A stretch of DNA of 64,000 nt from Fasciola hepatica (Eukaryota; Platyhelminthes; Trematoda; Plagiorchiida; Fasciolidae): contig CANUEZ040000156.1 in assembly GCA_948099385.1 (NCBI GenBank), positions 248,001-312,000 of the forward strand, given 5' to 3'. Position 1 is the stretch's first letter. The number at the start of each line of letters is the position of its first letter. Under the pieces are notes generated by a model. It was not told the origin of the DNA. It saw only the letters and a list, made by a program, of their open reading frames with translations, and made no database searches. Shown here in pieces: positions 38,501 through 51,918 of this stretch. The position numbers and the translations under genes are program-made.

Positions 38501-41500
38501 ATCGTACGCATGTGATTTGCGACAGCCATATGCGACATGTGCATCACGGAACCACAGTGTACGGATGATGCGAGACACAGAAAAGCACCAGATGCACGGG
38601 AAAGCGCGCGCATGCAAGTACGGACGAAACATACTACTGACACGGGAGCATTCAGTAGATAACTATTTAGCTCGTCTCGCACACAATCATGCTCGTCGTG
38701 TGCAATCCTGCTGCAAAGGGAGGAGATGAATTGGATAACTTATTCTTCATTCGCATCCAGTTGAGTTTGGATTGCTCGGGGTTGTTGAATTGGTCTTTTG
38801 ATCATTTGTGTGGGTTTGATTTAGTCAGAGTACAATGCTAGTCGGTCTTGTGTGCAACTGGTCTGGTCAACTAGGTTTTGCAGTTCGCATTTAAGATCGT
38901 ACTTCTAGGGATCATTCCTACAGTACGTATCACCAGGACGTCAGTCAAACTGACCCGTCCACCCAACGGCGATGACGATCCGCATGGCCTAGTCCCGAGC
39001 GTGATCCGGGTGTGTGGCTGTCCGTCGGCCTGACCTAGCGCGTGCTTGTTGCTGGCTTGCTCGAATCAGCGGCCGTGTGAGCGTCACGCGTGCATGGTCT
39101 GATTGAACGGACTCGGCCGCCTCCTCGGTTGATCGTCCGGCCCGATCGGGAATGGGGTACGCAGTTATGCGTATCTCATACACCCGATTCGGCCTGGAGG
39201 AACTGGCCTGTGCTGAGCGGCTATTTCATCAAATAACACAATTACACCAACTTATTACAAACTAAAATCAACAACACACATCAAATACTATATGACCAAA
39301 TCAAACTATTAACACGAACACGATCATGCACACTACACTGCCACTTGACGAGAAAGAACAAATCAATTGAGAATAGTTATAATAAACAAAATACCACATG
39401 TAAACCTCAATCAACACAATCAATCACATCGAGTACGCACGAGCAGATAATTAGGCTTGCCTAAATTCCCAACACGACACCAAGCGTTCACACTCAGTTT
39501 TACTCCAACTGATCACACATCGTACGCATGTGATTTGCGACAGCCATATGCGACATGTGCATCACGGAACCACAGTGTACGGATGATGCGAGACACAGAA
39601 AAGCACCAGATGCACGGGAAAGCGCGCGCATGCAAGTACGGACGAAACATACTACTGACACGGGAGCATTCAGTAGATAACTATTTAGCTCGTCTCGCAC
39701 ACAATCATGCTCGTCGTGTGCAATCCTGCTGCAAAGGGAGGAGATGAATTGGATAACTTATTCTTCATTCGCATCCAGTTGAGTTTGGATTGCTCGGGGT
39801 TGTTGAATTGGTCTTTTGATCATTTGTGTGGGTTTGATTTAGTCAGAGTACAATGCTAGTCGGTCTTGTGTGCAACTGGTCTGGTCAACTAGGTTTTGCA
39901 GTTCGCATTTAAGATCGTACTTCTAGGGATCATTCCTACAGTACGTATCACCAGGACGTCAGTCAAACTGACCCGTCCACCCAACCGCGATGACGATCCG
40001 CATGGCCTAGTCCCGAGCGTGATCCGGGTGTGTGGCTGTCCGTCGGCCTGACCTAGCGCGTGCTTGTTGCTGGCTTGCTCGAATCAGCGGCCGTGTGAGC
40101 GTCACGCGTGCATGGTCTGATTGAACGGACTCGGCCGCCTCCTCGGTTGATCGTCCGGCCCGATCGGGAATGGGGTACGCAGTTATGCGTATCTCATACA
40201 CCCGATTCGGCCTGGAGGAACTGGCCTGTGCTGAGCGGCTATTTCATCAAATAACACAATTACACCAACTTATTACAAACTAAAATCAACAACACACATC
40301 AAATACTATATGACCAAATCAAACTATTAACACGAACACGATCATGCTCACTACACTGCCACTTGACGAGAAAGAACAAATCAATTGAGAATAGTTATAA
40401 TAAACAAAATACCACATGTAAACCTCAATCAACACAATCAATCACATCGAGTACGCACGAGCAGATAATTAGGCTTGCCTAAATTCCCAACACGACACCA
40501 AGCGTTCACACTCAGTTTTACTCCAACTGATCACACATCGTACGCATGTGATTTGCGACAGCCATATGCGACATGTGCATCACGGAACCACAGTGTACGG
40601 ATGATGCGAGACACAGAAAAGCACCAGATGCACGGGAAAGCGCGCGCATGCAAGTACGGACGAAACATACTACTGACACGGGAGCATTCAGTAGATAACT
40701 ATTTAGCTCGTCTCGCACACAATCATGCTCGTCGTGTGCAATCCTACTGCAAAGGGAGGAGATGAATTGGATAACTTATTCTTCATTCGCATCCAGTTGA
40801 GTTTGGATTGCTCGGGGTTGTTGAATTGGTCTTTTGATCATTTGTGTGGGTTTGATTTAGTCAGAGTACAATGCTAGTCGGTCTTGTGTGCAACTGGTCT
40901 GGTCAACTAGGTTTTGCAGTTCGCATTTAAGATCGTACTTCTAGGGATCATTCCTACAGTACGTATCACCAGGACGTCAGTCAAACTGACCCGTCCACCC
41001 AACCGCGATGACGATCCGCATGGCCTAGTCCCGAGCGTGATCCGGGTGTGTGGCTGTCCGTCGGCCTGACCTAGCGCGTGCTTGTTGCTGGCTTGCTCGA
41101 ATCAGCGGCCGTGTGAGCGTCACGCGTGCATGGTCTGATTGAACGGACTCGGCCGCCTCCTCGGTTGATCGTCCGGCCCGATCGGGAATTGGGTACGCAG
41201 TTATGCGTATCTCATACACCCGATTCGGCCTGGAGGAACTGGCCTGTGCTGAGCGGCTATTTCATCAAATAACACAATTACACCAACTTATTACAAACTA
41301 AAATCAACAACACACATCAAATACTATATGACCAAATCAAACTATTAACACGAACACGATCATGCACACTACACTGCCACTTGACGAGAAAGAACAAGTC
41401 AATTGAGAATAGTTATAATAAACAAAATACCACATGTAAACCTCAATCAACACAATCAATCACATCGAGTACGCACGAGCAGATAATTAGGCTTGCCTAA

Positions 41501-44500
41501 ATTCCCAACACGACACCAAGCGTTCACACTCAGTTTTACTCCAACTGATCACACATCGTACGCATGTGATTTGCGACAGCCATATGCGACATGTGCATCA
41601 CGGAACCACAGTGTACAGATGATGCGAGACACAGAAAAGCACCAGATGCACGGGAAAGCGCGCGCATGCAAGTACGGACGAAACATACTACTGACACGGG
41701 AGCATTCAGTAGATAACTATTTAGCTCGTCTCGCACACAATCATGCTCGTCGTGTGCAATCCTGCTGCAAAGGGAGGAGATGAATTGGATAACTTATTCT
41801 TCATTCGCATCCAGTTGAGTTTGGATTGCTCGGGGTTGTTGAATTGGTCTTTTGATCATTTGTGTGGGTTTGATTTAGTCAGAGTACAATGCTAGTCGGT
41901 CTTGTGTGCAACTGGTCTGGTCAACTAGGTTTTGCAGTTCGCATTTAAGATCGTACTTCTAGGGATCATTCCTACAGTACGTATCACCAGGACGTCAGTC
42001 AAACTGACCCGTCCACCCAACCGCGATGACGATCCGCATGGCCTAGTCCCGAGCGTGATCCGGGTGTGTGGCTGTCCGTCGGCCTGACCTAGCGCGTGCT
42101 TGTTGCTGGCTTGCTCGAATCAGCGGCCGTGTGAGCGTCACGCGTGCATGGTCTGATTGAACGGACTCGGCCGCCTCCTCGGTTGATCGTCCGGCCCGAT
42201 CGGGAATGGGGTACGCAGTTATGCGTATCTCATACACCCGATTCGGCCTGGAGGAACTGGCCTGTGCTGAGCGGCTATTTCATCAAATAACACAATTACA
42301 CCAACTTATTACAAACTAAAATCAACAACACACATCAAATACTATATGACCAAATCAAACTATTAACACGAACACGATCATGCTCACTACACTGCCACTT
42401 GACGAGAAAGAACAAATCAATTGAGAATAGTTATAATAAACAAAATACCACATGTAAACCTCAATCAACACAATCAATCACATCGAGTACGCACGAGCAG
42501 ATAATTAGGCTTGCCTAAATTCCCAACACGACACCAAGCGTTCACACTCAGTTTTACTCCAACTGATCACACATCGTACGCATGTGATTTGCGACAGCCA
42601 TATGCGACATGTGCATCACGGAGCCACAGTGTACGGATGATGCGAGACACAGAAAAGCACCAGATGCACGGGAAAGCGCGCGCATGCAAGTACGGACGAA
42701 ACATACTACTGACACGGGAGCATTCAGTAGATAACTATTTAGCTCGTCTCGCACACAATCATGCTCGTCGTGTGCAATCCTGCTGCAAAGGGAGGAGATG
42801 AATTGGATAACTTATTCTTCATTCGCATCCAGTTGAGTTTGGATTGCTCGGGGTTGTTGAATTGGTCTTTTGATCATTTGTGTGGGTTTGATTTAGTCAG
42901 AGTACAATGCTAGTCGGTCTTGTGTGCAACTGGTCTGGTCAACTAGGTTTTGCAGTTCGCATTTAAGATCGTACTTCTAGGGATCATTCCTACAGTACGT
43001 ATCACCAGGACGTCAATCAAACTGACCCGTCCACCCAACCGCGATGACGATCCGCATGGCCTAGTCCCGAGCGTGATCCGGGTGTGTGGCTGTCCGTCGG
43101 CCTGACCTAGCGCGTGCTTGTTGCTGGCTTGCTCGAATCAGCGGCCGTGTGAGCGTCACGCGTGCATGGTCTGATTGAACGGACTCGGCCGCCTCCTCGG
43201 TTGATCGTCCGGCCCGATCGGGAATGGGGTACGCAGTTATGCGTATCTCATACACCCGATTCGGCCTGGAGGAACTGGCCTGTGCTGAGCGGCTATTTCA
43301 TCAAATAACACAATTACACCAACTTATTACAAACTAAAATCAACAACACACATCAAATACTATATGACCAAATCAAACTATTAACACGAACACGATCATG
43401 CACACTACACTGCCACTTGACGAGAAAGAACAAATCAATTGAGAATAGTTATAATAAACAAAATACCACATGTAAACCTCAATCAACACAATCAATCACA
43501 TCGAGTACGCACGAGCAGATAATTAGGCTTGCCTAAATTCCCAACACGACACCAAGCGTTCACACTCAGTTTTACTCCAACTGATCACACATCGTACGCA
43601 TGTGATTTGCGACAGCCATATGCGACATGTGCATCACGGAGCCACAGTGTACGGATGATGCGAGACACAGAAAAGCACCAGATGCACGGGAAAGCGCGCG
43701 CATGCAAGTACGGACGAAACATACTACTGACACGGGAGCATTCAGTAGATAACTATTTAGCTCGTCTCGCACACAATCATGCTCGTCGTGTGCAATCCTG
43801 CTGCAAAGGGAGGAGATGAATTGGATAACTTATTCTTCATTCGCATCCAGTTGAGTTTGGATTGCTCGGGGTTGTTGAATTGGTCTTTTGATCATTTGTG
43901 TGGGTTTGATTTAGTCAGAGTACAATGCTAGTCGGTCTTGTGTGCAACTGGTCTGGTCAACTAGGTTTTGCAGTTCGCATTTAAGATCGTACTTCTAGGG
44001 ATCATTCCTACAGTACGTATCACCAGGACGTCAGTCAAACTGACCCGTCCACCCAACCGCGATGACGATCCGCATGGCCTAGTCCCGAGCGTGATCCGGG
44101 TGTGTGGCTGTCCGTCGGCCTGACCTAGCGCGTGCTTGTTGCTGGCTTGCTCGAATCAGCGGCCGTGTGAGCGTCACGCGTGCATGGTCTGATTGAACGG
44201 ACTCGGCCGCCTCCTCGGTTGATCGTCCGGCCCGATCGGGAATGGGGTACGCAGTTATGCGTATCTCATACACCCGATTCGGCCTGGAGGAACTGGCCTG
44301 TGCTGAGCGGCTATTTCATCAAATAACACAATTACACCAACTTATTACAAACTAAAATCAACAACACACATCAAATACTATATGACCAAATCAAACTATT
44401 AACACGAACACGATCATGCACACTACACTGCCACTTGACGAGAAAGAACAAGTCAATTGAGAATAGTTATAATAAACAAAATACCACATTTAAACCTCAA

Positions 44501-44792
44501 TCAACACAATCAATCACATCGAGTACGCACGAGCAGATAATTAGGCTTGCCTAAATTCCCAACACGACACCAAGCGTTCACACTCAGTTTTACTCCAACT
44601 GATCACACATCGTACGCATGTGATTTGCGACAGCCATATGCGACATGTGCATCACGGAACCACAGTGTACGGATGATGCGAGACACAGAAAAGCACCAGA
44701 TGCACGGGAAAGCGCGCGCATGCAAGTACGGACGAAACATACTACTGACACGGGAGCATTCAGTAGATAACTATTTAGCTCGTCTCGCACAC
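29523..44792. repeat. Block F: units 29-43, mosaic family
   Basis: All have C at p500. Other sites vary independently. A at p26: units 31, 32, 34, 37, 40. G at p284: 31, 32, 35, 37, 38. T at p581: 30, 32. T at p646: 31-36, 39, 41. G at p885: 31, 41, 42. A at p897: 35 and 40. G at p678: 40 and 43. A at p260: 42. Single-unit changes: p733 (29), p153 (30), p954 (35), p470 (40), p716 (43). The shuffling fits repeated conversion or exchange between nearby units. Confidence 0.8.
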
Positions 44793-45810
44793 AATCATGC
44801 TCGTCGTGTGCAATCCTACTGCAAAGGGAGGAGATGAATTGGATAACTTATTCTTCATTCGCATCCAGTTGAGTTTGGATTGCTCGGGGTTGTTGAATTG
44901 GTCTTTTGATCATTTGTGTGGGTTTGATTTAGTCAGAGTACAATGCTAGTCGGTCTTGTGTGCAACTGGTCTGGTCAACTAGGTTTTGCAGTTCGCATTT
45001 AAGATCGTACTTCTAGGGATCATTCCTACAGTACGTATCACCAGGACGTCAGTCAAGCTGACCCGTCCACCCAACCGCGATGACGATCCGCATGGCCTAG
45101 TCCCGAGCGTGATCCGGGTGTGTGGCTGTCCGTCGGCCTGACCTAGCGCGTGCTTGTTGCTGGCTTGCTCGAATCAGCGGCCGTGTGAGCGTCACGCGTG
45201 CATGGTCTGATTGAACGGACTCGGCCGCCTCCTCGGTTGATCGTCCGGCCCGATCGGGAATGGGGTACGCAGTTATGCGTATCTCATACACTCGATTCGG
45301 CCTGGAGGAACTGGCCTGTGCTGAGCGGCTATTTCATCAAATAACACAATTACACCAACTTATTACAAACTAAAATCAACAACACACATCAAATACTATA
45401 TGACCAAATCAAACTATTAACACGAACACGATCATGCTCACTACACTGCCACTTGACGAGAAAGAACAAATCAATTGAGAATAGTTATAATAAACAAAAT
45501 ACCACATGTAAACCTCAATCAACACAATCAATCACATCGAGTACGCACGAGCAGATAATTAGGCTTGCCTAAATTCCCAACACGACACCAAGCGTTCACA
45601 CTAAGTTTTACTCCAACTGATCACACATCGTACGCATGTGATTTGCGACAGCCATATGCGACATGTGCATCACGGAACCACAGTGTACGGATGATGCGAG
45701 ACACAGAAAAGCACCAGATGCACGGGAAAGCGCGCGCATGCAAGTACGGACGAAACATACTACTGACACGGGAGCATTCAGTAGATAACTATTTAGCTCG
45801 TCTCGCACAC
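44793..45810. repeat. Unit 44: transition monomer
   Basis: From this unit on, p500 is T again. It carries A at p26 (44818), T at p646, the first A at p811 (45603) and a private G at p265. It precedes the duplicated six-unit cassette and is not part of it, because unit 50, its counterpart before the second copy, differs at p260, p265 and p811. Confidence 0.75.
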
Positions 45811-48800
45811 AATCATGCTCGTCGTGTGCAATCCTGCTGCAAAGGGAGGAGATGAATTGGATAACTTATTCTTCATTCGCATCCAGTTGAGTTTGGATTG
45901 CTCGGGGTTGTTGAATTGGTCTTTTGATCATTTGTGTGGGTTTGATTTAGTCAGAGTACAATGCTAGTCGGTCTTGTGTGCAACTGGTCTGGTCAACTAG
46001 GTTTTGCAGTTCGCATTTAAGATCGTACTTCTAGGGATCATTCCTACAGTACGTATCACCAGGACGTCAGTCAAACTGACCCGTCCACCCAACCGCGATG
46101 ACGATCCGCATGGCCTAGTCCCGATCGTGATCCGGGTGTGTGGCTGTCCGTCGGCCTGACCTAGCGCGTGCTTGTTGCTGGCTTGCTCGAATCAGCGGCC
46201 GTGTGAGCGTCACGCGTGCATGGTCTGATTGAACGGACTCGGCCGCCTCCTCGGTTGATCGTCCGGCCCGATCGGGAATGGGGTACGCAGTTATGCGTAT
46301 CTCATACACTCGATTCGGCCTGGAGGAACTGGCCTGTGCTGAGCGGCTATTTCATCAAATAACACAATTACACCAACTTATTACAAACTAAAATCAACAA
46401 CACACATCAAATACTATATGACCAAATCAAACTATTAACACGAACACGATCATGCACACTACACTGCCACTTGACGAGAAAGAACAAGTCAATTGAGAAT
46501 AGTTATAATAAACAAAATACCACATGTAAACCTCAATCAACACAATCAATCACATCGAGTACGCACGAGCAGATAATTAGGCTTGCCTAAATTCCCAACA
46601 CGACACCAAGCGTTCACACTCAGTTTTACTCCAACTGATCACACATCGTACGCATGTGATTTGCGACAGCCATATGCGACATGTGCATCACGGAACCACA
46701 GTGTACGGATGATGCGAGACACAGAAAAGCACCAGATGCACGGGAAAGCGCGCGCATGCAAGTACGGACGAAACATACTACTGACACGGGAGCATTCAGT
46801 AGATAACTATTTAGCTCGTCTCGCACACAATCATGCTCGTCGTGTGCAATCCTACTGCAAAGGGAGGAGATGAATTGGATAACTTATTCTTCATTCGCAT
46901 CCAGTTGAGTTTGGATTGCTCGGGGTTGTTGAATTGGTCTTTTGATCATTTGTGTGGGTTTGATTTAGTCAGAGTACAATGCTAGTCGGTCTTGTGTGCA
47001 ACTGGTCTGGTCAACTAGGTTTTCCAGTTCGCATTTAAGATCGTACTTCTAGGGATCATTCCTACAGTACGTATCACCAGGACGTCAATCAAACTGACCC
47101 GTCCACCCAACCGCGATGACGATCCGCATGGCCTAGTCCCGAGCGTGATCCGGGTGTGTGGCTGTCCGTCGGCCTGACCTAGCGCGTGCTTGTTGCTGGC
47201 TTGCTCGAATCAGCGGCCGTGTGAGCGTCACGCGTGCATGGTCTGATTGAACGGACTCGGCCGCCTCCTCGGTTGATCGTCCGGCCCGATCGGGAATGGG
47301 GTACGCAGTTATGCGTATCTCATACACTCGATTCGGCCTGGAGGAACTGGCCTGTGCTGAGCGGCTATTTCATCAAATAACACAATTACACCAACTTATT
47401 ACAAACTAAAATCAACAACACACATCAAATACTATATGACCAAATCAAACTATTAACACGAACACGATCATGCTCACTACACTGCCACTTGACGAGAAAG
47501 AACAAATCAATTGAGAATAGTTATAATAAACAAAATACCACATGTAAACCTCAATCAACACAATCAATCACATCGAGTACGCACGAGCAGATAATTAGGC
47601 TTGCCTAAATTCCCAACACGACACCAAGCGTTCACACTCAGTTTTACTCCAACTGATCACACATCGTACGCATGTGATTTGCGACAGCCATATGCGACAT
47701 GTGCATCACGGAACCACAGTGTACGGATGATGCGAGACACAGAAAAGCACCAGATGCACGGGAAAGCGCGCGCATGCAAGTACGGACGAAACATACTACT
47801 GACACGGGAGCATTCAGTAGATAACTATTTAGCTCGTCTCGCACACAATCATGCTCGTCGTGTGCAATCCTGCTGCAAAGGGAGGAGATGAATTGGATAA
47901 CTTATTCTTCATTCGCATCCAGTTGAGTTTGGATTGCTCGGGGTTGTTGAATTGGTCTTTTGATCATTTGTGTGGGTTTGATTTAGTCAGAGTACAATGC
48001 TAGTCGGTCTTGTGTGCAACTGGTCTGGTCAACTAGGTTTTGCAGTTCGCATTTAAGATCGTACTTCTAGGGATCATTCCTACAGTACGTATCACCAGGA
48101 CGTCAATCAAACTGACCCGTCCACCCAACCGCGATGACGATCCGCATGGCCTAGTCCCGAGCGTGATCCGGGTGTGTGGCTATCCGTCGGCCTGACCTAG
48201 CGCGTGCTTGTTGCTGGCTTGCTCGAATCAGCGGCCGTGTGAGCGTCACGCGTGCATGGTCTGATTGAACGGACTCGGCCGCCTCCTCGGTTGATCGTCC
48301 GGCCCGATCGGGAATGGGGTACGCAGTTATGCGTATCTCATACACTCGATTCGGCCTGGAGGAACTGGCCTGTGCTGAGCGGCTATTTCATCAAATAACA
48401 CAATTACACCAACTTATTACAAACTAAAATCAACAACACACATCAAATACTATATGACCAAATCAAACTATTAACACGAACACGATCATGCTCACTACAC
48501 TGCCACTTGACGAGAAAGAACAAATCAATTGAGAATAGTTATAATAAACAAAATACCACATGTAAACCTCAATCAACACAATCAATCACATCGAGTACGC
48601 ACGAGCAGATAATTAGGCTTGCCTAAATTCCCAACACGACACCAAGCGTTCACACTAAGTTTTACTCCAACTGATCACACATCGTACGCATGTGATTTGC
48701 GACAGCCATATGCGACATGTGCATCACGGAACCACAGTGTACGGATGATGCGAGACACAGAAAAGCACCAGATGCACGGGAAAGCGCGCGCATGCAAGTA

Positions 48801-51800
48801 CGGACGAAACGTACTACTGACACGGGAGCATTCAGTAGATAACTATTTAGCTCGTCTCGCACACAATCATGCTCGTCGTGTGCAATCCTGCTGCAAAGGG
48901 AGGAGATGAATTGGATAACTTATTCTTCATTCGCATCCAGTTGAGTTTGGATTGCTCGGGGTTGTTGAATTGGTCTTTTGATCATTTGTGTGGGTTTGAT
49001 TTAGTCAGAGTACAATGCTAGTCGGTCTTGTGTGCAACTGGTCTGGTCAACTAGGTTTTGCAGTTCGCATTTAAGATCGTACTTCTAGGGATCATTCCTA
49101 CAGTACGTATCACCAGGACGTCAATCAAACTGACCCGTCCACCCAACCGCGATGACGATCCGCATGGCCTAGTCCCGAGCGTGATCCGGGTGTGTGGCTA
49201 TCCGTCGGCCTGACCTAGCGCGTGCTTGTTGCTGGCTTGCTCGAATCAGCGGCCGTGTGAGCGTCACGCGTGCATGGTCTGATTGAACGGACTCGGCCGC
49301 CTCCTCGGTTGATCGTCCGGCCCGATCGGGAATGGGGTACGCAGTTATGCGTATCTCATACACTCGATTCGGCCTGGAGGAACTGGCCTGTGCTGAGCGG
49401 CTATTTCATCAAATAACACAATTACACCAACTTATTACAAACTAAAATCAACAACACACATCAAATACTATATGACCAAATCAAACTATTAACACGAACA
49501 CGATCATGCTCACTACACTGCCACTTGACGAGAAAGAACAAATCAATTGAGAATAGTTATAATAAACAAAATACCACATGTAAACCTCAATCAACACAAT
49601 CAATCACATCGAGTACGCACGAGCAGATAATTAGGCTTGCCTAAATTCCCAACACGACACCAAGCGTTCACACTCAGTTTTACTCCAACTGATCACACAT
49701 CGTACGCATGTGATTTGCGACAGCCATATGCGACATGTGCATCACGGAACCACAGTGTACGGATGATGCGAGACACAGAAAAGCACCAGATGCACGGGAA
49801 AGCGCGCGCATGCAAGTACGGACGAAACATACTACTGACACGGGAGCATTCAGTAGATAACTATTTAGCTCGTCTCGCACACAATCATGCTCGTCGTGTG
49901 CAATCCTGCTGCAAAGGGAGGAGATGAATTGGATAACTTATTCTTCATTCGCATCCAGTTGAGTTTGGATTGCTCGGGGTTGTTGAATTGGTCTTTTGAT
50001 CATTTGTGTGGGTTTGATTTAGTCAGAGTACAATGCTAGTCGGTCTTGTGTGCAACTGGTCTGGTCAACTAGGTTTTGCAGTTCGCATTTAAGATCGTAC
50101 TTCTAGGGATCATTCCTACAGTACGTATCACCAGGACGTCAATCAAACTGACCCGTCCACCCAACCGCGATGACGATCCGCATGGCCTAGTCCCGAGCGT
50201 GATCCGGGTGTGTGGCTATCCGTCGGCCTGACCTAGCGCGTGCTTGTTGCTGGCTTGCTCGAATCAGCGGCCGTGTGAGCGTCACGCGTGCATGGTCTGA
50301 TTGAACGGACTCGGCCGCCTCCTCGGTTGATCGTCCGGCCCGATCGGGAATGGGGTACGCAGTTATGCGTATCTCATACACTCGATTCGGCCTGGAGGAA
50401 CTGGCCTGTGCTGAGCGGCTATTTCATCAAATAACACAATTACACCAACTTATTACAAACTAAAATCAACAACACACATCAAATACTATATGACCAAATC
50501 AAACTATTAACACGAACACGATCATGCTCACTACACTGCCACTTGACGAGAAAGAACAAATCAATTGAGAATAGTTATAATAAACAAAATACCACATGTA
50601 AACCTCAATCAACACAATCAATCACATCGAGTACGCACGAGCAGATAATTAGGCTTGCCTAAATTCCCAACACGACACCAAGCGTTCACACTCAGTTTTA
50701 CTCCAACTGATCACACATCGTACGCATGTGATTTGCGACAGCCATATGCGACATGTGCATCACGGAACCACAGTGTACGGATGATGCGAGACACAGAAAA
50801 GCACCAGATGCACGGGAAAGCGCGCGCATGCAAGTACGGACGAAACATACTACTGACACGGGAGCATTCAGTAGATAACTATTTAGCTCGTCTCGCACAC
50901 AATCATGCTCGTCGTGTGCAATCCTGCTGCAAAGGGAGGAGATGAATTGGATAACTTATTCTTCATTCGCATCCAGTTGAGTTTGGATTGCTCGGGGTTG
51001 TTGAATTGGTCTTTTGATCATTTGTGTGGGTTTGATTTAGTCAGAGTACAATGCTAGTCGGTCTTGTGTGCAACTGGTCTGGTCAACTAGGTTTTGCAGT
51101 TCGCATTTAAGATCGTACTTCTAGGGATCATTCCTACAGTACGTATCACCAGGACGTCAATCAAACTGACCCGTCCACCCAACCGCGATGACGATCCGCA
51201 TGGCCTAGTCCCGAGCGTGATCCGGGTGTGTGGCTATCCGTCGGCCTGACCTAGCGCGTGCTTGTTGCTGGCTTGCTCGAATCAGCGGCCGTGTGAGCGT
51301 CACGCGTGCATGGTCTGATTGAACGGACTCGGCCGCCTCCTCGGTTGATCGTCCGGCCCGATCGGGAATGGGGTACGCAGTTATGCGTATCTCATACACT
51401 CGATTCGGCCTGGAGGAACTGGCCTGTGCTGAGCGGCTATTTCATCAAATAACACAATTACACCAACTTATTACAAACTAAAATCAACAACACACATCAA
51501 ATACTATATGACCAAATCAAACTATTAACACGAACACGATCATGCTCACTACACTGCCACTTGACGAGAAAGAACAAATCAATTGAGAATAGTTATAATA
51601 AACAAAATACCACATGTAAACCTCAATCAACACAATCAATCACATCGAGTACGCACGAGCAGATAATTAGGCTTGCCTAAATTCCCAACACGACACCAAG
51701 CGTTCACACTCAGTTTTACTCCAACTGATCACACATCGTACGCATGTGATTTGCGACAGCCATATGCGACATGTGCATCACGGAACCACAGTGTACGGAT

Positions 51801-51918
51801 GATGCGAGACACAGAAAAGCACCAGATGCACGGGAAAGCGCGCGCATGCAAGTACGGACGAAACATACTACTGACACGGGAGCATTCAGTAGATAACTAT
51901 TTAGCTCGTCTCGCACAC
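45811..51918. repeat. Six-unit cassette, copy 1 (units 45-50)
   Basis: The signature in order: unit 45 has T at p315 (46125), G at p260 and A at p646; unit 46 has A at p26, C at p196 (47024) and A at p260; unit 47 has A at p336, A at p811 and G at p965 (48811); units 48-50 are alike, with A at p260, A at p336 and T at p646. The same series recurs 6108 bases later. The only difference I found is p678 of the first unit (G at 46488, A at 52596). Edges are set by unit phase; the left breakpoint must lie between 45603 and 46070. Confidence 0.9.
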
